Shown here: one piece after another, positions 1 to 7,988 of the stretch
How the letters are laid out: the number at the start of each line of letters is the position of its first letter
Numbering within the stretch: the first letter of the stretch is position 1
NCBI RefSeq assembly: GCF_041601295.1
Contig: NZ_JBFIII010000052.1
Coordinates: 1-21,086 of the forward strand
Direction: 5' to 3'
From: Immundisolibacter sp.
Lineage (GTDB): Bacteria > Pseudomonadota > Gammaproteobacteria > Immundisolibacterales > Immundisolibacteraceae
DNA: 21,086 bases
Position numbers and translations under genes: made by a program
The notes under the pieces: generated by a model
What the model was told of the DNA's origin: nothing
The model's input: the letters and a program-made list of their open reading frames with translations, nothing else
Databases searched by the model: none

Positions 1-91
1 GTTGAGTCTGGTCAACGTCGCCTGCACGTGGCGCGGCTAAGGTGACGACAAGGCGCCGTACGGCGCCCGTCATTATCTTGCGGAGCCTGCC
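1..91. other. Left-edge non-coding stretch with a 16-bp perfect palindrome
   Basis: No gene can be assigned to these first bases. Two frames stay open from the edge and stop at 38-40 or 43-45, so the tail of an upstream plus-strand gene may be present but is too short to identify. GGCGCCGTACGGCGCC at 52-67 is a perfect inverted repeat, about 25 bp before the start of the next gene. It could be an operator or a short hairpin; nothing in the sequence decides between these. Confidence 0.3.
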
Positions 92-601
92 ATGACCGGA
101 TCCCACAAAACGCCTGATGCCCCGCACCATGGCCGGCACGACCGGCCCGGCATGCAGCAGATTCACGATCCCTATGTCGCGCGGCAGAAGTTGTCCGAGC
201 CCAGCGCCTGTCGCGAGTGCGGCGTGGTCTGGCACAAGGGCCGCTGGCAGTGGCTATCACGGCCACCAGGCGCCCACGACGTGCTGTGCCCGGCCTGCGC
301 GCGGGTGCGTGACCGGGTGCCGGCCGGTTATCTGACGGTGGTCGGTGACTTTCTGGAGGGGCACCTGGACGAGGTGCTAAGCCTCATCCACAACCACGAG
401 GCGCGGGAAAAAAGCGAGCATCCGCTGCAGCGCATCATGGCGACCGAAGGCGCTGAGGGCGGCGGTCTGCTCATTACCACCAGCGACGCACACCTGGCCC
501 GCGGTCTGGGTGAGGCTTTGCACCACGCCTACCGGGGCGAGCTCGATTACCACTACGTCGAGGACGAGGCCACGCTGCGCGTGCATTGGCAGCGGGATTA
601 A
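92..601 (+). CDS. BCAM0308-type zinc-ribbon protein (NMD3-like fold, putative nucleic-acid binding)
   Basis: The product has 169 residues. Two CxxC pairs (C40/C43 and C66/C69) bracket a conserved-looking HKGRWQW stretch at 48-54, which forms a zinc ribbon like that of small proteobacterial proteins annotated as the BCAM0308 family. The C-terminal part (about residues 90-169) has an acidic and histidine-rich character and ends in an alternating pattern (TLRVHWQRD) that suggests a small alpha/beta domain. The ATG at 92 is preceded by GGAG about seven bases upstream, which supports this start. There is no signal peptide or membrane segment, so it is probably cytoplasmic. Its biological role is unknown; binding RNA or DNA is inferred only from the zinc ribbon. 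It is convergent with the kinase-like gene that follows and not in an obvious operon. Confidence 0.7.
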   Translation: MTGSHKTPDAPHHGRHDRPGMQQIHDPYVARQKLSEPSACRECGVVWHKGRWQWLSRPPGAHDVLCPACARVRDRVPAGYLTVVGDFLEGHLDEVLSLIHNHEAREKSEHPLQRIMATEGAEGGGLLITTSDAHLARGLGEALHHAYRGELDYHYVEDEATLRVHWQRD

Positions 602-755
602 GCGCCGACCTGCGCCGGTGATGGTGAGCCTACGGGCGGCTCCAGCGACTTTTCGGACGTCACGGGGCGCGAACTGTGCGTCCAGTCTTTGGGCTTGAGC
701 AAATTCCTGACGGCCACTAGCGCGACTGATATTTGGCGTATGCCTCCGATCTGGT
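602..755. other. Short intergenic region between convergent genes, no recognised element
   Basis: This stretch of about 150 bp separates two converging genes. I looked for GC-rich hairpins followed by T runs on both strands and saw none that is convincing. No RNA gene or open frame with recognisable content is visible. Confidence 0.4.
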
Positions 756-2357
756 CTAGCACGTCAAGTGGTGGTTCAAAGCAGCGGGCAGGGCATATGG
801 CCGGGTGCTGTCGATGGTGATGACCCGCGCCTTTTCGCCAGGGGTTAGCGGTCGATACCGCGCGAGCTGCGTCTCAAGCACGGCGAGCGTCGCCTCCGAG
901 GCGTCGCTGCCTTGCGCGGCGCGGCGCCGTACCCGCTGGCGAAGCGTGTCCGCAGGGGCCGTGCAGTCGAGAATATGAAACGGCACGCCCAGGTTCGCCG
1001 CCAGCTGGGCGAAGCGCTGGCGTTCGCCAGCGGCCAGAAAGCTCGCGTCCACCAGCACTGGCCAGCCGGCAGCGAGTATTGGCCGCGCCAACGATGCCAG
1101 GCGGCGGTAGGTGGCGGCAGTAACGGCGCGCTGGTAGGCGCCCTGGTTTATCGCGGAACGTGTGTGGGCATGGGCGCCAAGTCCCAGCAGGCGTTTGCGC
1201 TCGACATCAGAGCGCAGACGGATCAGCGTCAAGCGCTTCACCAGCCAGTCAGCGTAGTGGCTTTTGCCGGAACCGGCCAGGCCGTGCGTGATCGCCAGCC
1301 ACGGGCGGCGCGGGCGGCCGGTTAACTCGGCAAAACGCAGGCAGCTCACATACTCGCGCAGCGCGGCAAAGCAAGCGCCGGGCGCGGTTGCGCCGGCCGC
1401 GCGCAGGCGCGCCACCTTGGCACGCACCAGGGCGCGGTAGACCTCGAAGTAATGGATCAGCGGCACGCCACTGTAGTCGCCGCTGCCTTGCAGGTAACGG
1501 TCACGGACCCGACGGGCGAGGTCGGGCCGGCCACGGCGGGCCAGATCCATGGTCAGAAACGCCAGCTCGCTGTGCACGTCCTGCCAGCGCAGGGCCGGGT
1601 CGAATTCGATGCCGTCGAACGGCACCGGCCGGTCGTCCAGCCACACGATGTTGCCCAGGTGCAGGTCGCCGTGGCCTTCGCGTACCCGGCCATCAATGCG
1701 GCGGCGCACCAGCAGCGTACGGCGCCGACGGAACTCGGCCTCGCTCCAGGCAGCGAGCCGATCCAGCCGCGCGTGTTTGCGCGTCCCGGCACCGGCGCGC
1801 AGGGCAGTGAAGTTGTCGCGCGCCGCCCGCGCGATGTCACCGGGTCGGCCGTAAGGCGAGTCATCCGCAGCCGGCGGCAGGCGCTGATGAAATTCAGCGA
1901 TGCAGTCGGCGAGTGCGTCGAGGTGTGTGCTTTCCAGAGCCCCGTGCGCGAGCAGGCGGTCGAATAGCGCCTTCTGCGGGAAACGGCGCATTTCGACCGC
2001 ATAGTCGATGGTTCGACCACTGCCACCCAGGCGCGGGGCGTTGACGCTGCCGGTGACCGGTCGCACGGCGAGGTAGATATCCGGTGCCAGACGGCGGTTC
2101 AGGCGTAGTTCTTCCCGGCAGAAATGCCGGCGCTGGCTCAGCCGGGTGAAGTCCAGGAAGCCCAGCCTGACCGGCTTTTTGAGCTTGTAGGCGCGCTCGG
2201 TGGTGAGCAGTACGGCGGAAATATGGGTTTCTATGACGCTGACCGGGCCGACCTCGCGCGCCAGCGTGTCAGCCAGCGCCTCCAGCATGCGCCGCCAACG
2301 GGCGGACGGCCGCGGGTCTGTGGCGGCTTTTTCGCCGGCCACCGGGCCCGCGGCCAC
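756..2357 (-). CDS. Fused aminoglycoside-phosphotransferase-like / P-loop AAA kinase protein
   Basis: The product has 533 residues and two enzyme-like halves. The N-terminal half (about 40-345) resembles a protein-kinase-like phosphotransferase, with the catalytic-loop motif HGDLHLGN at 229-236 and DGIEFDP at 248-254 in the place of the metal-binding DFD/DFE motif. The C-terminal half (about 353-533) is a P-loop domain with Walker A GLAGSGKS at 359-366 and an RSD...R segment soon after, as in zeta-toxin/gluconate-kinase-like kinases. Such fusions are common in proteobacteria and are often labelled as aminoglycoside phosphotransferase, but the real substrate is not known; resistance should not be assumed. 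The proposed start is GTG, five bases after the hsp20 stop codon, with only a weak ribosome-binding site, so a somewhat later start is possible. Its placement suggests co-transcription with the small heat-shock protein gene. Confidence 0.85.
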   Translation of the reverse strand: MAAGPVAGEKAATDPRPSARWRRMLEALADTLAREVGPVSVIETHISAVLLTTERAYKLKKPVRLGFLDFTRLSQRRHFCREELRLNRRLAPDIYLAVRPVTGSVNAPRLGGSGRTIDYAVEMRRFPQKALFDRLLAHGALESTHLDALADCIAEFHQRLPPAADDSPYGRPGDIARAARDNFTALRAGAGTRKHARLDRLAAWSEAEFRRRRTLLVRRRIDGRVREGHGDLHLGNIVWLDDRPVPFDGIEFDPALRWQDVHSELAFLTMDLARRGRPDLARRVRDRYLQGSGDYSGVPLIHYFEVYRALVRAKVARLRAAGATAPGACFAALREYVSCLRFAELTGRPRRPWLAITHGLAGSGKSHYADWLVKRLTLIRLRSDVERKRLLGLGAHAHTRSAINQGAYQRAVTAATYRRLASLARPILAAGWPVLVDASFLAAGERQRFAQLAANLGVPFHILDCTAPADTLRQRVRRRAAQGSDASEATLAVLETQLARYRPLTPGEKARVITIDSTRPYALPAALNHHLTC

Positions 2358-2362
2358 GCCGT

Positions 2363-2884
2363 TCAGGACGCCTTGACGTCGATTTTTTTCACCTTGTTCC
2401 GTGCCTCGGCGCTTTTGGGCACGCTGATCTTGAGCACGCCCTTGCTGAAGCTGGCGCTGGCCTTGCCGGCGTCGGCGTCAGACGGCAGCCGAAAGCTGCG
2501 CGTAAAGCTGCCGTAACTGCGTTCGGTCAGGTGGTAGCCCTTATCCTTTTTTTCCTGCTCGGCCCGCTTTTCACCGCGCACGGTCAGCAGGTCGTCCTGC
2601 ACTTCTACGCCGATGTCCTTGTCGTCCATGCCGGGCAGTTCGGCACTGATCTGGTAGCCGTCTTCCTGTTCGGTAACGTCCATCGCCGGCATCAGCTCGC
2701 TGCCGGTAATAAGACGTAGCGGTTCGATGTCCATCGGCCGGCGCAGTGATGGCCAGCGTGGAAAATCGGCAAAGAAATCGTCAAACACATGATCCCAGCG
2801 CTCGCGCAGCGCCGCCAGCGGGTTGCCGATACCCATCGCGGGGCCGGATTTCCTGACCTCTATCTGGGTGTTTTTTTCAGCCAC
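2363..2884 (-). CDS. Hsp20/alpha-crystallin family small heat-shock protein
   Basis: The product has 173 residues. It carries a central alpha-crystallin domain (about 65-160) with ELPGMDDKDI at its beginning, the ERSYGSFTRSFRLP block in the middle and the GVLKISVPK strand near the end, all hallmarks of Hsp20 proteins, which hold unfolding proteins in a refoldable state without ATP. The N-terminal WDHVFDDFFADFPRW region is the variable hydrophobic arm. A TTG at 2902 would add six residues, but GTG at 2884 is preferred because GAGGAG lies seven bases before it. The leader can fold into a hairpin next to that site (see separate entry). The fused kinase gene follows after five bases. Confidence 0.93.
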   Translation of the reverse strand: MAEKNTQIEVRKSGPAMGIGNPLAALRERWDHVFDDFFADFPRWPSLRRPMDIEPLRLITGSELMPAMDVTEQEDGYQISAELPGMDDKDIGVEVQDDLLTVRGEKRAEQEKKDKGYHLTERSYGSFTRSFRLPSDADAGKASASFSKGVLKISVPKSAEARNKVKKIDVKAS

Positions 2885-2930
2885 AGTGCGTCTCCTCGTC
2901 AATGGACGGAACTGCCGTCCACAGTGAGAC
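2885..2930 (-). promoter_or_regulatory. Structured 5' leader of hsp20, candidate RNA thermometer
   Basis: Read on the minus strand, TGGACGG and CCGTCCA (positions 2921-2915 and 2909-2903) form a perfect 7-bp stem with a five-base loop just upstream of the GAGGAG ribosome-binding site. In addition GTCTC at 2930-2926 can pair with GAGAC at 2894-2890, which overlaps the last three bases of GAGGAG. Small heat-shock genes are frequently controlled by heat-labile leader structures, so a thermometer is plausible. The structure is short and has not been folded computationally. Confidence 0.35.
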
Positions 2931-2990
2931 CTAGGCTAGGCGGACACGATCGAAAACCCCATGACCGGGATCAATTTGATTGTTCCAGGG

Positions 2991-3019
2991 AAAACCGGCA
3001 CCGCCACGGGCGGCACCGG
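2991..3019 (-). terminator. Rho-independent terminator after the GST gene
   Basis: On the minus strand an 11-bp stem (arms 3019-3009 and 3005-2995, two G-U pairs, three-base loop) is followed by TTTT. On the plus strand the two G-U pairs become A-C mismatches, so it should act only on minus-strand transcripts. It begins about ten bases after the GST stop codon and separates that gene from hsp20. Confidence 0.65.
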
Positions 3020-3028
3020 GGCCCATAC

Positions 3029-3643
3029 TTACTTCAGGGACGGCAGCTTTTGCCAGGCCGGCCGTGCCGAAACGCGGTTCAGCCAGGCCATGATGTTGGG
3101 ATATTGATCGACACCGAGTTGCTTGTAGATATCGGCCAGCAACAGCACGGTAGCGACGTTGATGTCGGCCACGCTGAAGCGGTTGCCGACCAGGTAATCC
3201 TTGCCAGCCAGGCTGTCGTTGAGAACGCGCAGCGGCGTCGGCAGGAAGTCGGTGGCTTCCTTGACCAGTTCCGGGCGGCGTTTTTCAGGCGGATAGATCA
3301 TGGCGTGACGCAGGTAGTTGACGACGAAGATCTCCATCTCCAGCGACGCCCACAGCGCCCATTGCAAGACGTAGCCTTCGTCCTCCACGCTGCTCGGCCA
3401 CAGGCTGCCCTGACCGTATTTCCTGGCCAGGTACATGGCGATTGCCATCGACTCCCAGAGGATGAAGTCGCCATCCTGAAGCGCCGGCACGTGGCCGTTA
3501 GGGTTGATCTTGAGGAACTCGGGCGTGCGCGACTCGCCGGCACCCTGGTTGGTCTTGACGTGCTCGTAGGGCACACCCAGTTCCTCCAGGGTCCAAAGAC
3601 AGCGCTGGGCGCGCGACATGTACTGGCCATATAGCTTGAGCAT
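3029..3643 (-). CDS. Glutathione S-transferase family protein
   Basis: The product has 204 residues, the usual length for a cytosolic GST. The N-terminal thioredoxin-like domain (1-80) begins MLKLYGQYMSRAQR, with Ser10 a candidate for the glutathione-activating residue. It contains NPNGHVPAL, with the cis-proline region, and the glutathione-contacting ESMAI segment. The C-terminal helical domain (about 90-204) carries the N-capping FSVADINVA motif. The frame stays open for 27 more codons upstream, but ATG at 3643 is chosen because GGAGGAG lies seven bases before it and the GST fold starts exactly there. It is divergent from a WYL-domain regulator, which is a candidate controller. The specific substrate cannot be told. 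Confidence 0.9.
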   Translation of the reverse strand: MLKLYGQYMSRAQRCLWTLEELGVPYEHVKTNQGAGESRTPEFLKINPNGHVPALQDGDFILWESMAIAMYLARKYGQGSLWPSSVEDEGYVLQWALWASLEMEIFVVNYLRHAMIYPPEKRRPELVKEATDFLPTPLRVLNDSLAGKDYLVGNRFSVADINVATVLLLADIYKQLGVDQYPNIMAWLNRVSARPAWQKLPSLK

Positions 3644-3728
3644 GAAAGAACTCCTCCGGTGGCATGTATCGAACCGCTGCAAGCGTGGCACGCTGCGAGC
3701 GGGCGGCGCAAGTCGGCGCGACAAGCGC

Positions 3729-3748
3729 TGGTGTAGGATTTGACACCA
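3729..3748. promoter_or_regulatory. Inverted repeat at the start of the WYL regulator gene
   Basis: TGGTGT and ACACCA form a perfect 6-bp inverted repeat with an eight-base spacer, ending on the A of the ATG of the WYL regulator and lying in the 104-bp gap shared with the GST gene. A dyad in this position is a reasonable candidate for an autoregulatory operator. It is short and could be chance. Confidence 0.25.
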
Positions 3749-4728
3749 TGGATCGTTTCGATCGGACGTATCGCCTGAATGCCCTGCTGTCGACCAGCCG
3801 GGAGGCGCACTCGGCTGCCTCCTTGCAGGCCGAGCTGGGGTGTTCGCGAGCCACCTTGATGCGCGCTATCGCCGAGCTGCGCAATCTGCTCGGCGCGCCG
3901 CTGGTGTATGACACGGCAGCCAACGGCTATCGCTACGATGGGCAGATGCAGCCGCGCGTGCAACTGCCGGGCTTGTGGTTCTCGGCCGCCGAGTTGCAGG
4001 CTTTGCTGCTGGTGCAGAACCTGCTCGCCGGCTTGGCGCAAGGGTTGCTGCCTGAGCAGATCGATGCCTTGCGTGGGCGCATCATGACCCTGCTGGCGCG
4101 CGGTGGGGTGTCGCCGCAGCGCACGGCCCAGGTGGTCCGCATCCTGCCGATGGCCGGCCGCGCTTACGATCCGCAGGTATTCCGGCAGGTGGTCGCGGCG
4201 ACCCTGGCCGGGCAGCGGCTCGACATCCGCTACCTGGCCCGCAGCAGCGGGCAGGTCAGCGAGCGACAGGTGAGCCCGCAGCGGCTGGTGCGTTATCGCG
4301 ACAACTGGTACCTGGACGCCTGGTGTCACCGGCGCGAGGCGCTGCGCAGCTTTGCGATCGATGCGGTGCACGCGGCGCAGCCCCAGGACGAGCCCGCCAA
4401 AGCGTTGCCGGAGGCCGAACTGGACGCGCATTTTGGCGCCGCCTACGGCATTTTCGCCGGCTCGGCGCCGCAACGGGCGCTGCTGCGTTTTGCCCCCAGC
4501 CGCGCGCGCTGGGTGGCCGCCGAACAGTGGCATCCGGCGCAGTTCGGTCGCTGGCTGGAGGATGGCAGTTACGAACTTTTCGTGCCGTACGGCGATCCGC
4601 GCGAGCTGCTGCTGGATGTAATGCGCTATGGCGCTGAGGTGGAGGTGCTGGAGCCGCCCGCGCTGCGAGCCGAGGTGGCTGCGCGGCTGCGCGCGGCGGC
4701 CGTGTTATACGGACCCGCGCCCGAATAA
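3748..4728 (+). CDS. WYL-domain transcriptional regulator (YafY-like)
   Basis: The product has 326 residues. An N-terminal winged helix-turn-helix (about 1-65; DRTYRLNALLSTSREAHS, then SLQAELGCSRATLMRAIAEL) is followed by a linker and a WYL domain (about 135-235), with the signature W187-Y188-L189 in VRYRDNWYLDAW and the RSFAIDAV segment. A WCX-like C-terminal extension follows (about 250-320). WYL proteins are ligand-sensing transcription factors thought to bind nucleotides or nucleic acid. The frame is open upstream, but ATG at 3748 matches where the helix-turn-helix normally starts and has AGGA nine bases before it. It is transcribed divergently from the GST gene and ends 12 bp before the convergent der gene. 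Confidence 0.9.
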   Translation: MDRFDRTYRLNALLSTSREAHSAASLQAELGCSRATLMRAIAELRNLLGAPLVYDTAANGYRYDGQMQPRVQLPGLWFSAAELQALLLVQNLLAGLAQGLLPEQIDALRGRIMTLLARGGVSPQRTAQVVRILPMAGRAYDPQVFRQVVAATLAGQRLDIRYLARSSGQVSERQVSPQRLVRYRDNWYLDAWCHRREALRSFAIDAVHAAQPQDEPAKALPEAELDAHFGAAYGIFAGSAPQRALLRFAPSRARWVAAEQWHPAQFGRWLEDGSYELFVPYGDPRELLLDVMRYGAEVEVLEPPALRAEVAARLRAAAVLYGPAPE

Positions 4729-4740
4729 ATTGTCCGCGAT

Positions 4741-6144
4741 TCAGGCACCGAACAGCTTGCGGCCGCGACGGCGGGCGCGGTGGCGGTGTTCCAGCTGGCT
4801 CGGCGTGAGCGTATTGGCACGCCCGGCGTAGGGATTCTCGCCCTGCTTGGTGACGATGCGCACCGGCGTGCCCACCAGGTGCAGCGCGTCGCGAAAGCTG
4901 TTTTCCAGATAGCGCATGTAGTTGGCTTTCAGGCTCGCCACCTGGGTGCCGTGGATGACCACGGTGGGCGGGTTGTGCCCGCCCTGGTGGGCGTAGCGCA
5001 GTTTGGCCCGGCGCCCGGCGCTCATCGGCGGCGGGTTGCGAGTGACGATGGTTTCCAGCAGCCGCGTCAACTCGGGTGTCGGGAACCGCGCCAGCGTGCT
5101 TTTGTGGACCACGAAGGCGGTTTTCATCAGGCCTTTGACGCCACGCCCGTTGCGGGCGCTGACGAACTCGATCGGCGCGAAATCGACAAACGGCAGCTTG
5201 CGGTTCAGCTCCATCCGCAGCGCCTTGCGCGCTGCCGCGTCCAGCGTGTCGGCCTTGTTTGCGGCGATAACCAGACCGCGACCGCGGTGCAACACCTGGC
5301 CGGCGATATGGGCGTCCTGCTCGCCGACGCCGTTCTCGCCATCCACCATCAGTATCACTACCTGAGCTTGGTCGATCGCCTGCAAGGTCTTGATGACGCT
5401 GAATTTCTCGATGACTTCGTGCACTTGCGAGCGCCGCCGCATGCCGGCGGTGTCCAGCATCAGGCAGTCGACGCCGTCGATTTGCAATGGCACCTGCACG
5501 CAGTCGCGGGTGGTGCCCGGCAACGGGCTCTCGATCAGTCGTTCCTCTCCGAGCAAACGGTTGATCAGCGTGGACTTGCCGGCGTTGGGTCGGCCAATGA
5601 CGGCAAATACCGGTCGTGGATCGATCTGCGCATCGGGATCCGGTTCCGGCTCCGGTGGAAAATCGGCCAGCAGCAACTCCAGGAGTGCTTCGACGCCGTG
5701 GCCGTGAATGGCCGAAATCGGCCACGGGGTTCCCAGGCCAAGGTCGTAAAAATCAGCCGTTACGAGATTCGGGTCGAGGTGCTCGGCCTTGTTGATCGCT
5801 ACCAGCAACGGGCGGCCCAGCGCGCGCAGGGTTTCCGCAATACGTCGGTCGTCGGCGCTCGGTCCGGCGCGGGCATCCACCACCAGTACCACCGCGTCAG
5901 CCTCGGCCGCCGCGGCCAGCGCCTGTGTGCCAACCTTGTCCGAAAGATCCGGATCCTCGCCCAGCAGGCCGCCGGTGTCGACAACCCAGAACGGTCGCTC
6001 TCCCAGGCGGCCGGTGCCTACCAAACGATCGCGCGTAACGCCAGGAAAATCCGCTACCAGCGCATCGCGGCTGCGTGTAAGGCGGTTGAAAAGGGTGGAT
6101 TTACCGACATTTGGGCGCCCTAGCAGGGCGATGATTGGAACCAT
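4741..6144 (-). CDS. der: Ribosome-assembly GTPase Der (EngA)
   Basis: The product has 467 residues with the tandem GTPase domains unique to Der. G domain 1 has GRPNVGKS at 9-16, DTGG at 56-59 and NKAE at 118-121. G domain 2 has GRPNAGKS at 184-191, DTAG at 231-234 and NKAD at 296-299. A KH-like C-terminal domain follows (about 355-450), and the tail is basic (RARRRGRKL). Der is an essential factor for maturation of the 50S subunit. It is the last gene of the minus-strand operon and starts nine bases after the bamB stop. The ATG at 6144 has only a weak ribosome-binding site, so translation may depend on coupling with bamB. Confidence 0.98.
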   Translation of the reverse strand: MVPIIALLGRPNVGKSTLFNRLTRSRDALVADFPGVTRDRLVGTGRLGERPFWVVDTGGLLGEDPDLSDKVGTQALAAAAEADAVVLVVDARAGPSADDRRIAETLRALGRPLLVAINKAEHLDPNLVTADFYDLGLGTPWPISAIHGHGVEALLELLLADFPPEPEPDPDAQIDPRPVFAVIGRPNAGKSTLINRLLGEERLIESPLPGTTRDCVQVPLQIDGVDCLMLDTAGMRRRSQVHEVIEKFSVIKTLQAIDQAQVVILMVDGENGVGEQDAHIAGQVLHRGRGLVIAANKADTLDAAARKALRMELNRKLPFVDFAPIEFVSARNGRGVKGLMKTAFVVHKSTLARFPTPELTRLLETIVTRNPPPMSAGRRAKLRYAHQGGHNPPTVVIHGTQVASLKANYMRYLENSFRDALHLVGTPVRIVTKQGENPYAGRANTLTPSQLEHRHRARRRGRKLFGA

Positions 6145-6153
6145 TGGTTTGTG

Positions 6154-7374
6154 CTATCGGCCCGCGCGCAGGCCGAACAGGCGTCCGCCCTCGGAAAGGA
6201 AGTAAACCACTCCATTACGCACGTAAGGCGCCAGTAGAAAAGCGTCCTTGGTAGGGCGGATACGCCCGGCCAGACGGCCGTCGGTAGCTTTCAACAGATG
6301 AACATAGCCCTCGATATCGCCCACGGCTATGTAATCACCGAGCACCGCCGGGCCAGTCAGGTGACGGCCCTTGAGCGCCTCCTGTTCCCAGTAGACGACG
6401 CCACTGCTCAGGTCGAAAGCAGTCACCTTGTCGTTGGTGTCGCTGGCATAGACATTGGACCAATCGGCAGTGAGAGCGCTGCTACAGGAAAACTCCCGTG
6501 CCCAGGTGGCACTGCCACTGGACAGGTCGATACTGCTGATGCGGCCCTGGAAGGTCGCCGCGAATATGGCCCCGCCTTCGATGACCGGCTGGCAATCAGC
6601 GTCCACCATGCGCTCAAGTTCGGTGCGCCCGCGCGGCTGGACGATGGGCGTATCCCAAGCTTCGCGGCCGGTGAGCAGATCCACGCTCATGAGGTGGCCG
6701 TCGGCAAAGCCGTGAACGGCTTTGCCGTCCGTGGTGAGTGGCGCGCTGCCGCCGCGCAGCGACAAGGTTGGCACGTCGCGTTCGACGCTCCAGCGGCGGG
6801 CGCCATCGGCGATATCAAGACCGAACAGGTGGCCGTCGCCAGTGGCGACCACCACCACGCCGCTGCGGGCAGTAGGTGGCGCCAGCACTTCGCTGTCGAC
6901 CTGGCTGCGCCAGCGCTCCTCGCCGCCCGCGGCCGCCAGGGCGATAACCTCGCCACTGCCGGTGCCGACCAGCACCATGCCATCACCCGTGCCGACGCCG
7001 CCGCTGACGGGTGCTTTGAGGTCGGTTTTCCACAGGCGTTTGCCGTCGGTCAGGCGGTGAGCAAACACTTCCCGCCGCGACTCGCTCAGCGTGAATACCT
7101 GGTGCCCATCAAAGGCTGGCAGCGGTTTGGGGTAGCTTCTGGGGGTGCCGTCGGTCACGCGCAGCTTTGCCACGATGTCGATCGGAACGCCGTTTGGCAG
7201 TTCGACCAGTTCGGTTTCCACATCGGGCGCGCCACTTGTAGTGAGCCGGCCGGCAATCGACTCACTGGCTTCGGTTACCCCGCGCACGGCGCCTTGGCCG
7301 AGGTTGGACAGCGTGCCGCAGCCACTCAATCCGAGGCCGAGCGCCCCTATCAGCGTCAATTGCATCAGTTTCAT
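6154..7374 (-). CDS. bamB: Outer-membrane assembly lipoprotein BamB
   Basis: The product has 406 residues. It starts with a lipoprotein signal peptide ending in the lipobox LSGC, with Cys19 as the lipidated residue. The rest is a PQQ-like beta-propeller of repeated blades, seen in recurring patterns such as VFTLSESRREVFAHRLTDGKRLW and YVHLLKATDG, as expected for BamB, the scaffold subunit of the BAM complex that inserts outer-membrane proteins. The start overlaps the yfgM stop (TGATG), showing translational coupling. The yfgM-bamB-der order is the classical gammaproteobacterial one and strongly supports the call. Confidence 0.96.
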   Translation of the reverse strand: MKLMQLTLIGALGLGLSGCGTLSNLGQGAVRGVTEASESIAGRLTTSGAPDVETELVELPNGVPIDIVAKLRVTDGTPRSYPKPLPAFDGHQVFTLSESRREVFAHRLTDGKRLWKTDLKAPVSGGVGTGDGMVLVGTGSGEVIALAAAGGEERWRSQVDSEVLAPPTARSGVVVVATGDGHLFGLDIADGARRWSVERDVPTLSLRGGSAPLTTDGKAVHGFADGHLMSVDLLTGREAWDTPIVQPRGRTELERMVDADCQPVIEGGAIFAATFQGRISSIDLSSGSATWAREFSCSSALTADWSNVYASDTNDKVTAFDLSSGVVYWEQEALKGRHLTGPAVLGDYIAVGDIEGYVHLLKATDGRLAGRIRPTKDAFLLAPYVRNGVVYFLSEGGRLFGLRAGR

Positions 7375-7988
7375 CAGGGGTGCCCCAGGGCGTCGAGCTT
7401 GAGTTTGACCAGCGCCGCCTGGCCCGAATCAGCAGGCAGGCGGCTCAGCGCTTCGTTGTAAGCGCTACGAGCATCGTCGGGCCTGTCGTTGGCGTTGGCG
7501 ATATCGCCCTTGAGTTCGGCGAGCGCCGCCGAGTCAGCCGAGATGTCCCGGCTGAGGGTCTGCAGCGCCTCGTCAGGCTTGCCCTGATCGAGCAGTAGCC
7601 GCGCCAGGCGCAGGCGAGCGACGCTGCGGTCAGCGACCTGGCCGCCATGTTCGACCACCCAGCGCAGGTGCCGTTCGGCCTGGTCGGGTTTGTCAGCTTC
7701 CACCGCCTGCTTGGCCTGCAGCAATGCCACGAAACTGGCGTAACTGCTGCGCGGGTATTCGTCCCGCAACTGCTTGGCCAGGTCGTCGGCGGTTTGTCCG
7801 GCTGGCGGTTGCTGAAACGCTTGATACAGATTTGCCGCGCCCAGGGCTTGGCGTTCGAGATAGCCTCGATAAAAGAAACTGCCGAACACGCCGATGAGAG
7901 CGGCCAGACCCAGCGCCGTCAGCACGCGGCCGTATTGGTCCCACAGGCGGCGCAGTTGTTCGATTTGGTCAGCGTCGGTTGTGCTCAT
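7374..7988 (-). CDS. yfgM: YfgM-like ancillary SecYEG translocon subunit (TPR-like, membrane-anchored)
   Basis: The product has 204 residues, close to the 206 of E. coli YfgM. A short cytoplasmic N-terminus (DADQIEQLRRLWDQYGR) precedes one transmembrane helix at about 22-40, and then a periplasmic helical TPR-like domain. YfgM works with PpiD at the Sec translocon and helps hand proteins to periplasmic chaperones. The ATG overlaps the hisS stop codon (ATGA) and its own stop overlaps the bamB ATG, so the three genes are tightly coupled. Position between hisS and bamB is diagnostic. Confidence 0.93.
   Translation of the reverse strand: MSTTDADQIEQLRRLWDQYGRVLTALGLAALIGVFGSFFYRGYLERQALGAANLYQAFQQPPAGQTADDLAKQLRDEYPRSSYASFVALLQAKQAVEADKPDQAERHLRWVVEHGGQVADRSVARLRLARLLLDQGKPDEALQTLSRDISADSAALAELKGDIANANDRPDDARSAYNEALSRLPADSGQAALVKLKLDALGHP

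Noticed and set aside
756..2357. Antibiotic-resistance aminoglycoside phosphotransferase
   Set aside because: The phosphotransferase-like half is fused to a P-loop kinase in a widespread chromosomal family; nothing here supports a resistance role.
4256..5725. 489-codon minus-strand frame overlapping der and the WYL gene
   Set aside because: It is an out-of-frame reading of der with an Arg/Pro/Ala-rich composition and crosses into an opposite-strand gene.
4780..6123. Long plus-strand open frame of 447 codons opposite der
   Set aside because: It is the mirror of der, whose GTPase motifs are complete. The predicted protein has no recognisable domain, and such long antisense frames are usual in GC-rich genomes.
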